Below, in pieces: positions 1 through 7,709 of a stretch of 14,772 nt of DNA. The notes beneath the pieces are model-generated. The model did no database searches. It saw only the letters and a program-made list of their open reading frames with translations, and was not told the origin of the DNA. Location: positions 1 to 14,772 of the forward strand of contig JADFNZ010000026.1 in the NCBI GenBank assembly GCA_022563135.1, written 5' to 3'. The position numbers and the translations under genes are program-made. The first letter of the stretch is position 1; every line of letters starts with the position of its first letter. This stretch comes from Chloroflexota bacterium (lineage in GTDB: Bacteria; Chloroflexota; Dehalococcoidia; DSTF01; RBG-16-68-14).

Positions 1-744
1 GGGAAAGAAGCCGGAAGCGCCACAGAAGGTGAGGTTGGGATCGTCTTGCAGCCAGTGGTTACCACTGCTCGTGAGCGAAACGAATTGGAAGATCGGGGGG
101 GTACGTGCACCGCCGCCGCATGGCTCAAACCAAATCTCGACGTTGACTGACAGATTCGACGAGAAGGTACCGCCCTTGGCGTCTTCCTTCGTCGCGGAGA
201 GAGAGCCGATCGACTGGGCGCCCCCATCGAGCACAACGTGCATTTCGAATTGCTGACCAAGGATGGAAAGACAGGTGCAGCTCACCAGATCCAGCTGCGT
301 AACCTCGACCGCAACGTTTACTTTTTGCGGGAGCGGCCCCGGGAAACACATCTGCTGCTGCCGCTTGACCGTCGTGTCAGAAGGGAATCCACCGGCTCCG
401 CCAAGAACAACTGAGCTGCCAAACGGCGGTGAACCGGGAAAGAAGAAGTCGGGTGGGATCGGTTGCGCTGAGAAATCGACGAAGGTATTGCCGTTACACA
501 GCGTCGTAAAGCAGTCGTCACCCGGTGGCGCGCACTTGCAGATGCATGCGCGCAGGGCCGCATCGCAGACACCCCCCGGGCAATCGGCGTCGTCTGCGCA
601 GATCTGCCCGTCGACGCATCCGCCCGCCTGCGCGACCGCGGTTTGTACCGGATATAAGCCAAGCGCGATGGCCGCAAAGGTCGCTATGGTCATACACCGA
701 AATGTCGTTGGATGAGACGCTCTGTTACTTCGCTGCCTGATCAT
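1..744 (-). CDS. Secreted cysteine-rich protein, 3' end outside window
   Basis: An open frame of 248 codons runs from an ATG at 742-744 to the left edge without a stop. A GAGG lies about 10 nt upstream of the ATG. Residues 1-40 form a signal peptide: a basic start, a hydrophobic core at about 18-34 and an AVA/AQA cleavage region at 36-40. An in-frame Met at residue 18 is an alternative start. Residues 43-83 hold nine cysteines in a tight array (positions 43, 49, 55, 60, 67, 69, 71, 78, 83), including a DADCPGGVCD stretch. This array looks like the disulfide-rich heads of secreted proteins in large-genome environmental bacteria. The rest (about 90-248) alternates hydrophobic and polar residues, suggesting a beta-rich domain, with further cysteines at 133, 156, 158, 209 and 241. 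I do not recognise the family. Export is well supported; function is unknown. Confidence 0.75.
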   Translation of the reverse strand, partial: MIRQRSNRASHPTTFRCMTIATFAAIALGLYPVQTAVAQAGGCVDGQICADDADCPGGVCDAALRACICKCAPPGDDCFTTLCNGNTFVDFSAQPIPPDFFFPGSPPFGSSVVLGGAGGFPSDTTVKRQQQMCFPGPLPQKVNVAVEVTQLDLVSCTCLSILGQQFEMHVVLDGGAQSIGSLSATKEDAKGGTFSSNLSVNVEIWFEPCGGGARTPPIFQFVSLTSSGNHWLQDDPNLTFCGASGFFP

Positions 745-1266
745 CGAATCGGTTCCTCACATGAATACGAACGCTCGAGCGCGGAGCGACCCTCATGATC
801 GCGCAGCCTCGGCGTTCTACTCCGGGTGGATTCCGTAATGGTTTTTATGGCTTGACTCCGCCGCGAAGTGCCGCGGAATCGACGATAGCTGGATGGCATG
901 GAAAGGAGCGTCGCCGCAGTAGTGCCGCGTGGCGGGCGCACAAAGCCTCCGCCCAGACGTAGCCCGGAACGACGGATGTCGCCCTCGCGCCCACGCCTCG
1001 TCCCGGAACCATCTTTCGCCTCCCAGCGCATGTATCGCCTTCCCCGCCCAAAGAAAGGGCTCGACGTCAAAATGACGCCACAGACGGCGCGCGCAACGTC
1101 AACGAAAGAACTTGAGGCTGTCACGGCGTAGCCACGTAGTCTTCAGCGCCGGAACCTACGCACTCCGTGTGCGTATCCCCTGAGACTCTCGCGAGTCGAA
1201 AACGCTTCCAAACTAACGCGAACCTTCTCCTCTGTAATGCAGCCTGCTCACGCCGAATTGCTCGTC

Positions 1267-1296
1267 ATTATAAACAATCCCGAGATACAGTTGCAA
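1267..1296 (-). promoter_or_regulatory. Sigma-70-type promoter, minus strand
   Basis: Read on the minus strand, TTGCAA (1291-1296) and a perfect TATAAT (1267-1272) are separated by 18 bp. Transcription would begin near 1260 and run toward the secreted protein at 744, giving a leader of about 515 nt. No other gene lies in that path. The -10 match is strong and the -35 matches four of six bases. The link to the secreted-protein gene is inferred from position only. Confidence 0.5.
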
Positions 1297-1577
1297 TAGC
1301 CTTTTTGGAAAAAACAGGATTTCCGTAAACCATTGCGCCGCAAGGAGTTACCGAAGTTACGCGGCCGTTGCGCCGGGCGCCGGCACGAGGGTCCGAGCGT
1401 TCTTGCCCCCAAACCTGACCTCCAGTCGGACCGGAACTTGGAACTTTGCCAGAATCACGGATGAATTGAAACGCCGGCCCCACTGAACGACCCCGCCGAT
1501 CGGGACTCGCCGTGGGCGGATCGCCGGGCGCAAACCGTGGATACACTCGCCATCGCCCAGGCGATGACTCAAATAAG

Positions 1578-1607
1578 TCAGGCCCACACGTTTCCGCATG
1601 GGCCTGA
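1578..1607 (-). terminator. Terminator-like hairpin after the metalloprotease
   Basis: A perfect 9-bp inverted repeat (TCAGGCCCA with TGGGCCTGA) flanks a 12-nt loop, about 80 nt downstream of the protease stop on the minus strand. It is followed on that strand by CTTATTTGAG, which is only moderately T-rich. It could be an intrinsic terminator or an RNA-stabilising hairpin. Confidence 0.45.
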
Positions 1608-1673
1608 TCGGACAGTTTATCGTCTTACCAAACATCGTACGGCTGATTCGCGCCTGCGCAACACCCGCACGCC

Positions 1674-1688
1674 GGGGGCTGCGCCCCC
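1674..1688 (-). other. GC-rich hairpin touching the metalloprotease stop codon
   Basis: GGGGGC and GCCCCC (6 bp) surround a 3-nt loop. On the minus strand the hairpin starts at the last base of the TAG stop at 1688-1690. There is no T-tract, so it is not a classical terminator. It may form a compound 3' end with the hairpin at 1578-1607. Confidence 0.35.
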
Positions 1689-3994
1689 TACAGACCAAAC
1701 ATACCGTACTCGCGGAGCTGCGGTGCGAGCATCCGCTCGATGCGCGACTTACAGGCCGACAGATGCGCCGCCGACGCGAAGTCGAGCTTCGTACCGGCTC
1801 TCGAGGATACGCTCTCTATCTGCCCCAGCGTGGTCGCAAGAGAGTGTTGCAGCATCGCGTGCAGGTCGGGCGACACAAGCAGACCCGGCGCTGTCCGAAC
1901 GAGCGGTTCCATCAGACCCAGGTATTCGCGCTGCAGGGAGCGGCGCACGTCGGACACAAACGGTTTCGCGTCGGTCCAGTTTCCCTTTCCCGCCCGATTC
2001 GCATCCAAGGTCGCGCCCCAACACCCCCGCTGAAGGCTTTGCAGGTACTCGGCCACGGTGAACCGCTCGGAGGACGAGGTCTTCATTTCGGCGTCATGGA
2101 TGCGGCGCAGCGTGTTGGGAAACAGTCGGTTGAACAGATTCCACCACTGCAGGGTGCCGATCAGGCTGTGGGTCGGGAAATCGACCCGGTAGTCAATGAC
2201 CGCGCCCTGATGCCACCAACGCGCCACGGCGAGATGATTGAGCACCTCGGGTGAGAACTCGAAGAACTCGTCCTGGAACAGGTTTTTCTCGATGAATGCC
2301 AGCGCCTGTCGCTGTAGCTTCGGACTTACGACCTCAAACGGCGGACTCGCGTCCGTATCCCCTCGGTGGGCGCGGCTGGTGTACTGCCCGCCGATGTAGC
2401 GACCGACGTGGCCGAGCACCCTGGATTTCTCGAACACCAGACTCACGAACGTCTGTCGGACGTGGTACCAACTCTCCTGCTCTTTCACGGCCCACTCGAG
2501 GATGTTGCTCATACGATCATTGACCAGATCGATTCTCTCCTGGGCCCATTCGATCGGATCGGCGCCCATGTCGAAGCGGTTGCTCCTCGGATCGGGGCCG
2601 AGGATCGTCGTGTCCTCGTCGGTCGTGTAGGCGAGTTCGGGTTCGCCGGCGCGCGATGCGATCGCGCGCAGCATTTCCGCTTCGCCCCCGCCCGTTCCCT
2701 TGCTCGGCGGAGGTGAGGCCTTCTTCTTGGGCTTACCCCCATCCTCGGCCATCTGCCCGACTTTGTCCGCGATCAGTTTTCGCGCCTCCTCCGGTAACTG
2801 CGCCAGCAGCTCCTCGGAGATGTTGCTCATGGGGTTCTCGCCCTTGTCGGCCGACGCTACATCGTCGGCATCACCGTCTTTGTCGGAGTCCTCTTTCTCA
2901 TCCGCGGCCTGCTTCGGCTTGTAGGTTCCGTCGGCGGGCCGATAGCCGTACTCGATGGCCCAGTAGTCGTATGGGCCGAGGGTCGGCGTCAGGAAGTAGC
3001 CCTCGATCGCATTCTTCGCGAAGAACAGCGTCGGGTTGTAGTCCATGACCGAGCCGACGGTGGGCTCACCCGTAATGCGGCGGCGTTTGACTTCCTCCAT
3101 CGAATAGATGGAACTCGCCTTGAAGTTGTGCCGGAGCCCGAGCGTGTGGCCGACCTCGTGCATGACGACTTCCTTGACGACGTCGTAGAGGAACCGGTCG
3201 ATCACCTCGGGCGGCTGCGAAGCGAGGAAAGAACGTGACACGGCGAGCTGGTGCTTCATCCCCTCCATGTAGTCACAGCCCACGTGTCCGCGCTGGCTCA
3301 TGCGCGTTCGCATGGCGTCGCGAAGTGATTCCTCCTCCCGCTCCTCCCCGACGGTAAAGCTCTTCCACGGAGCGGGGCGTTTCCACTGCGGAAACTTTTC
3401 GAAGAAGTCTCGCAGGACCGGATCGCGCATTTTGAGGGCCATCGCCGTGGACGGGAGCATGCGCTCCGCACTCTTCTCGTAAAAGCGCACCATCGAGTCG
3501 TCGAAGATGATGTCCGCATCGTAGATCTGACCGGTGAACGGGTTGGCGCGGTGCGGACCCATCGCGAATCCGCCGCCCGTGACGATCCACCGGAAAAAGC
3601 TGTAGCGCATGTCCTCCGGGTCGAGATCCTTCCATTCGTTGTCGGCGGTCTGCTGGCGGACCTGCACCGCGTTGACGAAGCCGATCTTCTCAAAGGCCTT
3701 GTTCCACTCGAGGATGCCGTCGCGCACGGCGCGCCGGAACTTCACCGGCACGGTTTTCTCGACGTAGAAAACGATCGGCTCGCGCGGCTCGCACAGTTTC
3801 AGCTTCGGATCGCGCTTGACCAGGTGCCAGCGATCGACGTACCGGTTGAAGATGTCGCGTGCTTCGGTGGGCTTGGCCCAGTCGCGATTGGCCGTCAGGA
3901 AATAGCCGATCCGGTCGTCCGCGACGCGCGGTTTGTAGTCGCTCTCGGGCAGTGCCCAGAAGCTGAAGTGGACCATCTTCTTGTCGTACGAGCC
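1688..3994 (-). CDS. Zinc metalloprotease (DUF5117/Met-zincin family), N-terminus missing at a sequence join
   Basis: About 768 residues of a secreted-type zinc-dependent metalloprotease remain, reading GSYDKK... from 3994 to a TAG at 1688-1690. The part resembling the end of DUF5117 (fragment residues 9-135) includes PRVADDRIGYF and PEDMRYSFFRW. The Met-zincin part has the zinc site HEVGHTLGLRH (279-289, bases 3128-3160) and the Met-turn SVMDY (315-319). The zinc ligands would be His279, His283 and His289, with Glu280 catalytic. Family members normally carry a signal peptide, a DUF5118 region and the rest of DUF5117 before this point; none of that is present. Upstream of 3994 the frame becomes an out-of-frame reading of a Xer recombinase gene, so no native start exists here. 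An acidic and lysine-rich insert lies at fragment residues 353-438. The family assignment is confident. The substrate is unknown, and the fragment is not a functional gene as it stands. Confidence 0.85.
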   Translation of the reverse strand, partial: GSYDKKMVHFSFWALPESDYKPRVADDRIGYFLTANRDWAKPTEARDIFNRYVDRWHLVKRDPKLKLCEPREPIVFYVEKTVPVKFRRAVRDGILEWNKAFEKIGFVNAVQVRQQTADNEWKDLDPEDMRYSFFRWIVTGGGFAMGPHRANPFTGQIYDADIIFDDSMVRFYEKSAERMLPSTAMALKMRDPVLRDFFEKFPQWKRPAPWKSFTVGEEREEESLRDAMRTRMSQRGHVGCDYMEGMKHQLAVSRSFLASQPPEVIDRFLYDVVKEVVMHEVGHTLGLRHNFKASSIYSMEEVKRRRITGEPTVGSVMDYNPTLFFAKNAIEGYFLTPTLGPYDYWAIEYGYRPADGTYKPKQAADEKEDSDKDGDADDVASADKGENPMSNISEELLAQLPEEARKLIADKVGQMAEDGGKPKKKASPPPSKGTGGGEAEMLRAIASRAGEPELAYTTDEDTTILGPDPRSNRFDMGADPIEWAQERIDLVNDRMSNILEWAVKEQESWYHVRQTFVSLVFEKSRVLGHVGRYIGGQYTSRAHRGDTDASPPFEVVSPKLQRQALAFIEKNLFQDEFFEFSPEVLNHLAVARWWHQGAVIDYRVDFPTHSLIGTLQWWNLFNRLFPNTLRRIHDAEMKTSSSERFTVAEYLQSLQRGCWGATLDANRAGKGNWTDAKPFVSDVRRSLQREYLGLMEPLVRTAPGLLVSPDLHAMLQHSLATTLGQIESVSSRAGTKLDFASAAHLSACKSRIERMLAPQLREYGMFGL
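2681..2938 (-). other. Low-complexity charged insert within the metalloprotease
   Basis: Fragment residues 353-438 lie between the conserved YDYWAIEYGYRP and ELAYTTDEDT blocks. The insert begins with an Asp/Glu/Lys-rich run (KEDSDKDGDADD) and continues with a predicted helix (SEELLAQLPEEARKLI). It ends with a KPKKKASPPPSKGTGGG linker. From memory of the family, these two blocks are usually closer together. Confidence 0.5.
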
Positions 3995-3997
3995 CGG
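3984..3997. other. Sequence join: Xer recombinase gene to metalloprotease gene
   Basis: On the minus strand the xer frame is sensible through VASGL (codon 78, ending at 3990). The protease frame is sensible from GSYDKK (from 3994). The two frames differ by one base, so no fusion protein results. The shared bases GGGCTCG make the exact breakpoint ambiguous. A CGTACG palindrome sits at 3985-3990. Confidence 0.8.
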
Positions 3998-4223
3998 AGG
4001 CGACGAGCGACGAGAGGTACTCGCGCACCAGCGGCCGGTCGATGGTTCCGATCGCGCCTTCGCGCTCGTCCAGGTAGGCGAAGAAGTGACGAAGGTCCCC
4101 GGCGTAGTTGCGCACCGTGTAATGGGAGAGGTTCTTGCCCGCATGAAGCGCCGTCAGGTAGCGGTCGAGCAGATGCTCCGCCTCCCGGCGTTCCTTGCGG
4201 CCCTCCGTAGCCGCGGGGATCAT
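3990..4223 (-). CDS. xerC: Tyrosine site-specific recombinase XerC/XerD, truncated after 78 codons
   Basis: From an ATG at 4221-4223, 5 nt after the topA stop, 78 codons encode the N-terminal SAM-like core-binding domain of a Xer recombinase. Visible pieces are HLLDRYLTALHAGKNLSHYT (17-36), RNYAGDLRHFFAYL (38-51) and the helix VREYLSSLVASGL (66-78). The catalytic domain with its Arg-His-Arg-Tyr residues is absent because the sequence switches to a metalloprotease gene at about 3990. Xer enzymes resolve chromosome dimers at dif. A dprA-topA-xer order is known in several Gram-positive bacteria, which supports the call. XerC and XerD cannot be told apart from this fragment, so the symbol is provisional. 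In this frame the open reading continues to 3690, but that tail is the protease gene read out of frame. Confidence 0.75.
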
Positions 4224-4228
4224 GGCGC

Positions 4229-6505
4229 CTAGGCCGTCGCTTCGGCCAGCTCCGGTTCGCCCACAGCGCCCTTCCAGTCGCATCGGGTACAGCGCGCGTT
4301 CCGCTGGCCGTCTTTTCGCAGCCGGCCCACGCCGGTGATCAGGCCACGGCACTGCGGACACGGCTCCTTCAGCGGCCGCGTCCAGCTCGTGAAGTCGCAC
4401 TTCGGATAGGTGGAGCAGCCGTAGAAGACGCGACGCTTGCGCGTGCGCCGTTCGAGGATGTCGCCGCCACACTTCGGGCAATCGACGCCGACCTTCGACT
4501 GTACCTGCTTGGTGCCCTTGCACTCCGGATAGCGTGAGCAGGCGATGAACTTCCCATAGCGGCCTCGCTTGATCACCATCGGCGAACTGCAGAGGTCGCA
4601 CGTCTCGTCGGTCGCCTCGGTGCCGCTCTCGTCCCCCTCCAGCGGCTTGGTGTGCTTGCACTCCGGGTAGCCGGTGCAGGCGAGAAAGCGGCCGAACCGG
4701 CCCCAGCGGATGATCATCGGCTTGCCGCACTTCTCGCACTTCTCGTCGGTCTCTTCCTCGACGCGGGGCGCGGCCTTGGCTGACTCGAGCGCTGCCTGCA
4801 GCGGGTCGTAGAATTGCTTCACGACAGGCGGCCAGGGCCGATCGCCGCAGGCGATCTCGTCCAGCTCCTCCTCCATCTCGGCGGTGAAGCTCGGGTCGAA
4901 GATGTTGGGAAAGTGCTCGATCAGCAGGTCGTTGACGACGAAGCCCAGCTCTTCCGGCTGGAGCGCCCGTCCTTCCTTGCGGACGTAGCCGCGGTCCTGA
5001 ATGGTGGAGAGGATCGGCGCGTAGGTGCTCGGCCGGCCGATGCCGTTCTCCTCCAGCGCCTTCACGAGCGACGCGTCCGTGTAGCGCGGCGGCGGCTCCG
5101 TGAAGTGTTGGTCCGGGCGCACCTCTTTCGCGCTGAGCGAATCGCCTGCCGCCAGAGACGGCAGGCCGCGCATGCCGGACGTATCCTCCTCCTCGTCGTC
5201 CCGCATCTCCTCGTAGAGCTGCCGGTAGCCGGGAAAGCGTACGACGCTCTCGTTGGCGCGCAGGAGCAACGGCTCGGCATCTGAGGCCGGCGCCGCCTCG
5301 ATCTCCACGGTCGTCAGGTCGAGCACGGCGTCCGCCATCTGGCAGGCGACGAAGCGCTGCCAGATGAGCGTGTAGAGGCGGAGCTGGTCGCGGTTGAGCG
5401 GGCCCCGCAGCGAGTCCGGCTCGCGTGCGACCGATGTGGGACGGATCGCCTCGTGCGCCTCCTGCGCGCGCTTCGCCTTCGTGCGGTAGCTGCGCGGCGA
5501 CGACGGCACGAAGTCGGCCCCGAACCGCCGGGTGATGAACCCGCGCGCCTCGGTCTTGGCGGTGGCGGCGATGTTCGTCGAGTCGGTTCGCATATAGGTG
5601 ATCAGTCCGGACTGGCCCTGCGGCCCTTCGTAGAGCTGCTGGGCGAGCGCCATCGTGCGCTTGGCACTGTAGCCGAACCGCCGCGACGCCTCCTGCTGGA
5701 GGGTGCTGGTGATGAACGGCGGCGCCGGCCGCCGTGACTGGGGCTTCCTCTTGATCTCCGCGACCAGGTAGGCCGCGCCAGTGAGCAGGGACTTCAGCCG
5801 GCTCGCCTCGTCGCCGTTGGGGATCTCGATCTTCTTCTTGCCGCCGGCGCCGATGACCCGCGCCGCGAAGGGCGCGCTGTCGCTGCCGGGCTTCGTGAGA
5901 TCGACCTCGATCGTCCAGTACTCGCGTGGCTGGAAGTCCTGGATCTCCCGTTCGCGTTCGACCACCATGCGCAGCGCGACGGACTGCACGCGTCCGGCGG
6001 AGAGGCCGCGACGGATCTTCTGCCAGAGAATGGGGCTGATCTGGTAGCCCACCAGCCTGTCCAGCACGCGGCGCGCCTGCTGGGCGTCCACCAGCCGCTC
6101 ATCGATAGGCCGGGGGTGGCGAAACGCCTCCCGCACCGCCTCCGGGGTGATCTCGTGGAAGACCACGCGCTCGTGCGGCATATCCTGTAGTTCCGCCGCC
6201 TCGACGATGTGCCAGGAGATCGCCTCGCCCTCGCGGTCGGGGTCGGTCGCGAGGTAGACCTTGTCCGCCTTCTTCGCAGCCTTGCGGATCTCCTCCACCA
6301 CCGCCTTTTTCTCCTCCGGGATGATATAGCGCGGCGTGAAGGCGTCGTCCGTGTCGACGCCGAGGCTTTTCTTGGGCAGGTCGCGCACGTGGCCGACGGA
6401 CGCGCGGATATCGTAGTCGCTCCCGAGGATGCCGGAGAGCGTGCGCGCCTTGGCCGGCGATTCGACGATCACCAGGCTCTTCTTTCGTTGCTTCGCGTTC
6501 GTCAT
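4229..6505 (-). CDS. topA: DNA topoisomerase I (type IA)
   Basis: This 758-residue protein relaxes negatively supercoiled DNA by cutting one strand through a 5'-phosphotyrosine. The Toprim domain shows LVIVESPAKA (11-20) and the metal site DPDREGEA (88-95). The nucleophile is Tyr304 in LITYMRTDST (301-310). The decatenation-loop and gate regions continue through ENGIGRPSTYAPI (486-498). The C-terminus carries four cysteine zinc ribbons starting near Cys590, Cys636, Cys676 and Cys716, with CTGYPEC, CSRYPEC and CSTYPKC as second halves. The last ribbon ends in CTRC (739-742). Length and architecture are normal and complete. The ATG at 6503-6505 has a good GAGGA about 7 nt upstream. dprA ends 23 nt before it, and the xer gene starts 5 nt after its stop, so it is cotranscribed with both. 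Confidence 0.97.
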   Translation of the reverse strand: MTNAKQRKKSLVIVESPAKARTLSGILGSDYDIRASVGHVRDLPKKSLGVDTDDAFTPRYIIPEEKKAVVEEIRKAAKKADKVYLATDPDREGEAISWHIVEAAELQDMPHERVVFHEITPEAVREAFRHPRPIDERLVDAQQARRVLDRLVGYQISPILWQKIRRGLSAGRVQSVALRMVVEREREIQDFQPREYWTIEVDLTKPGSDSAPFAARVIGAGGKKKIEIPNGDEASRLKSLLTGAAYLVAEIKRKPQSRRPAPPFITSTLQQEASRRFGYSAKRTMALAQQLYEGPQGQSGLITYMRTDSTNIAATAKTEARGFITRRFGADFVPSSPRSYRTKAKRAQEAHEAIRPTSVAREPDSLRGPLNRDQLRLYTLIWQRFVACQMADAVLDLTTVEIEAAPASDAEPLLLRANESVVRFPGYRQLYEEMRDDEEEDTSGMRGLPSLAAGDSLSAKEVRPDQHFTEPPPRYTDASLVKALEENGIGRPSTYAPILSTIQDRGYVRKEGRALQPEELGFVVNDLLIEHFPNIFDPSFTAEMEEELDEIACGDRPWPPVVKQFYDPLQAALESAKAAPRVEEETDEKCEKCGKPMIIRWGRFGRFLACTGYPECKHTKPLEGDESGTEATDETCDLCSSPMVIKRGRYGKFIACSRYPECKGTKQVQSKVGVDCPKCGGDILERRTRKRRVFYGCSTYPKCDFTSWTRPLKEPCPQCRGLITGVGRLRKDGQRNARCTRCDWKGAVGEPELAEATA

Positions 6506-6528
6506 TCAGTAGTCCTCGCTCAATCGGA

Positions 6529-7620
6529 CTAGCGGGCCTTCACATAGTTCATGTTACCAACCTGCCGCACCATGCCCTTAAGCTCAAGCATCGCCAGCGT
6601 ACTGCTGACGGCGTCGATGGCGAGGCCGCTCTCGCGGCGCACCTCGTCAATATGTATCGGCTCAGCGGTGAGGTGTCGCAAGAGGAGCGCCTCCGTTTCG
6701 TCCGCCGGAAGCTGCTCCTTCGCTTCCATCTGGTGCGCGGCCATGCTGAGGTTCAGCTCCTCCAGGATGTCCTCCGGCTTCGTGACCAGCTTCGCCTGGC
6801 CAGCCTGAATGAGCCAGTTCACGCCCCGATAGGTGGGCGAGTAGATGCTGCCGGGCACGGCGAACACCTCGCGGTTCTCGTCCAGCGCCTGGCGCGCCGT
6901 GATGAGCGCGCCGCTCTTGAAATCACCCTCCACGACGAGGACGCCGAGACTGAGCCCTACCATGATCCGGTTGCGGCGGGGGAAGAAGGAGCTGCGCGGC
7001 TGCGTTCCCGGAGGATAGTCGCTCAGTAGCGCACCCTGCTCCATGATCTGCTGAGCGAGCTTTAGGTGCTCCGGCGGGTAGATGAGGTCCAGGCCGCAGG
7101 CGAGCACGGCGATGGTGCGGCCCCCTGCGGTCAGTGCCGCCTTATGGCCGATCGAATCGATGCCGCGGGCGAGGCCGCTGACGATGGTGATGCCGCTCCG
7201 CGCCAGCCCCGCACCCAGCTCCTCGGCCGCCTGGCGGCCGTAGACGGTCGCCCTCCGGGTGCCGACGAGCGCGACCGACCACTCGTCGCTGCTCGAGAGC
7301 TCGCCGCGAAGGTAGAGGAGCGGCGGCCGGTCATAGATCTCCTTCAGCCGCTCGGGATAGATATCGTCGTGCCAGGAGAGGGCGCGGATAGAGAGGCGGT
7401 CGAGCTTCTCAAGCTCCTCCTCAGGCGAGATGGTGTCGCGGGCGGCCAGGAGGGAGGAGAGGGCTGCGCCTGTGAGTCCTGCGCTCTGTAGCTCGGCCGG
7501 GCTCGCGCGCCAAGCTTCCTCCATGCTGCCGAAGCGCCCTTCGAGCAGCGACATGCGCGCCCGCCCGATCTGCGGTACGCGCCCGAGGGCCACCCAGTAC
7601 TGGAGTTCACCTCTCTCCAT
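6529..7620 (-). CDS. dprA: DNA-processing protein DprA/Smf
   Basis: This 363-residue protein belongs to the family that binds incoming single-stranded DNA and loads RecA during natural transformation; in non-competent bacteria its role is less clear. The N-terminus has a short helical SAM/HhH-like region (about 5-60). The Rossmann-like core shows VALVGTRRATVYG (116-128), IVSGLARGID (146-155), FPRRNRIMVGLS (213-224) and GALITARQALDENREVFAVPG (237-257, read in two parts). A C-terminal winged helix (about 305-360, DML1-like) is present. All conserved parts are there, so the gene looks intact. The ATG at 7618-7620 lies only 9 nt after a TAGAAT -10 element, so the mRNA may be leaderless. It is followed by topA. 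Confidence 0.95.
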   Translation of the reverse strand: MERGELQYWVALGRVPQIGRARMSLLEGRFGSMEEAWRASPAELQSAGLTGAALSSLLAARDTISPEEELEKLDRLSIRALSWHDDIYPERLKEIYDRPPLLYLRGELSSSDEWSVALVGTRRATVYGRQAAEELGAGLARSGITIVSGLARGIDSIGHKAALTAGGRTIAVLACGLDLIYPPEHLKLAQQIMEQGALLSDYPPGTQPRSSFFPRRNRIMVGLSLGVLVVEGDFKSGALITARQALDENREVFAVPGSIYSPTYRGVNWLIQAGQAKLVTKPEDILEELNLSMAAHQMEAKEQLPADETEALLLRHLTAEPIHIDEVRRESGLAIDAVSSTLAMLELKGMVRQVGNMNYVKAR

Positions 7621-7629
7621 AGAACAACT

Positions 7630-7638
7630 ATTCTAGCA
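7630..7638 (-). promoter_or_regulatory. Extended -10 promoter of dprA, probably leaderless
   Basis: On the minus strand TGC-TAGAAT (TAGAAT at 7630-7635, preceded by TGC) is an extended -10 element. The expected start, about 7 nt downstream, falls near 7623, two or three bases before the dprA ATG at 7620. No clear -35 hexamer is seen at 7653-7658. A short inverted repeat (CCCGA at 7642-7646, TCGGG at 7658-7662) overlaps the -35 region and could be an operator. It would let dprA-topA-xer be expressed apart from the upstream genes. Confidence 0.5.
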
Positions 7639-7709
7639 TAACCCGAAAGTGGGGCTATCGGGAATCCCCCCAGCAACACGCGGCAAAGATTTTTTCGGGA
7701 ACGTTTGGG

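Larger units (their letters stand above)
745..1687. other. 943-bp intergenic stretch without a convincing gene
   Basis: The frames here are rich in Arg, Ser and Pro, inconsistent between strands and lack domain-like patterns, so I call no gene. The stretch contains a minus-strand promoter near 1267-1296, an AT-rich patch at about 1260-1330, and two hairpins downstream of the metalloprotease (1578-1607 and 1674-1688). A minus-strand frame ending at 741 overlaps the ATG of the secreted protein by 4 nt, but its composition is not protein-like. Confidence 0.6.

Noticed and set aside
741..1124. 127-codon minus-strand frame whose stop overlaps the secreted-protein ATG by 4 nt
   Set aside because: The overlap looks like coupling, but the translation is dominated by Arg and Ser without hydrophobic patterning, and there is no ribosome binding site or recognisable motif.
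1688..4144. Metalloprotease starting at the ATG at 4144
   Set aside because: Residues 1-50 of that reading are the xer gene in the wrong frame. Genuine family sequence begins near 3994, so the ATG is accidental.
3690..4739. Long minus-strand frame suggesting a zinc-ribbon, recombinase and unknown-domain fusion
   Set aside because: Its upstream part is topA read out of frame, only 3990-4223 is genuine Xer sequence, and the end is the protease gene read out of frame.
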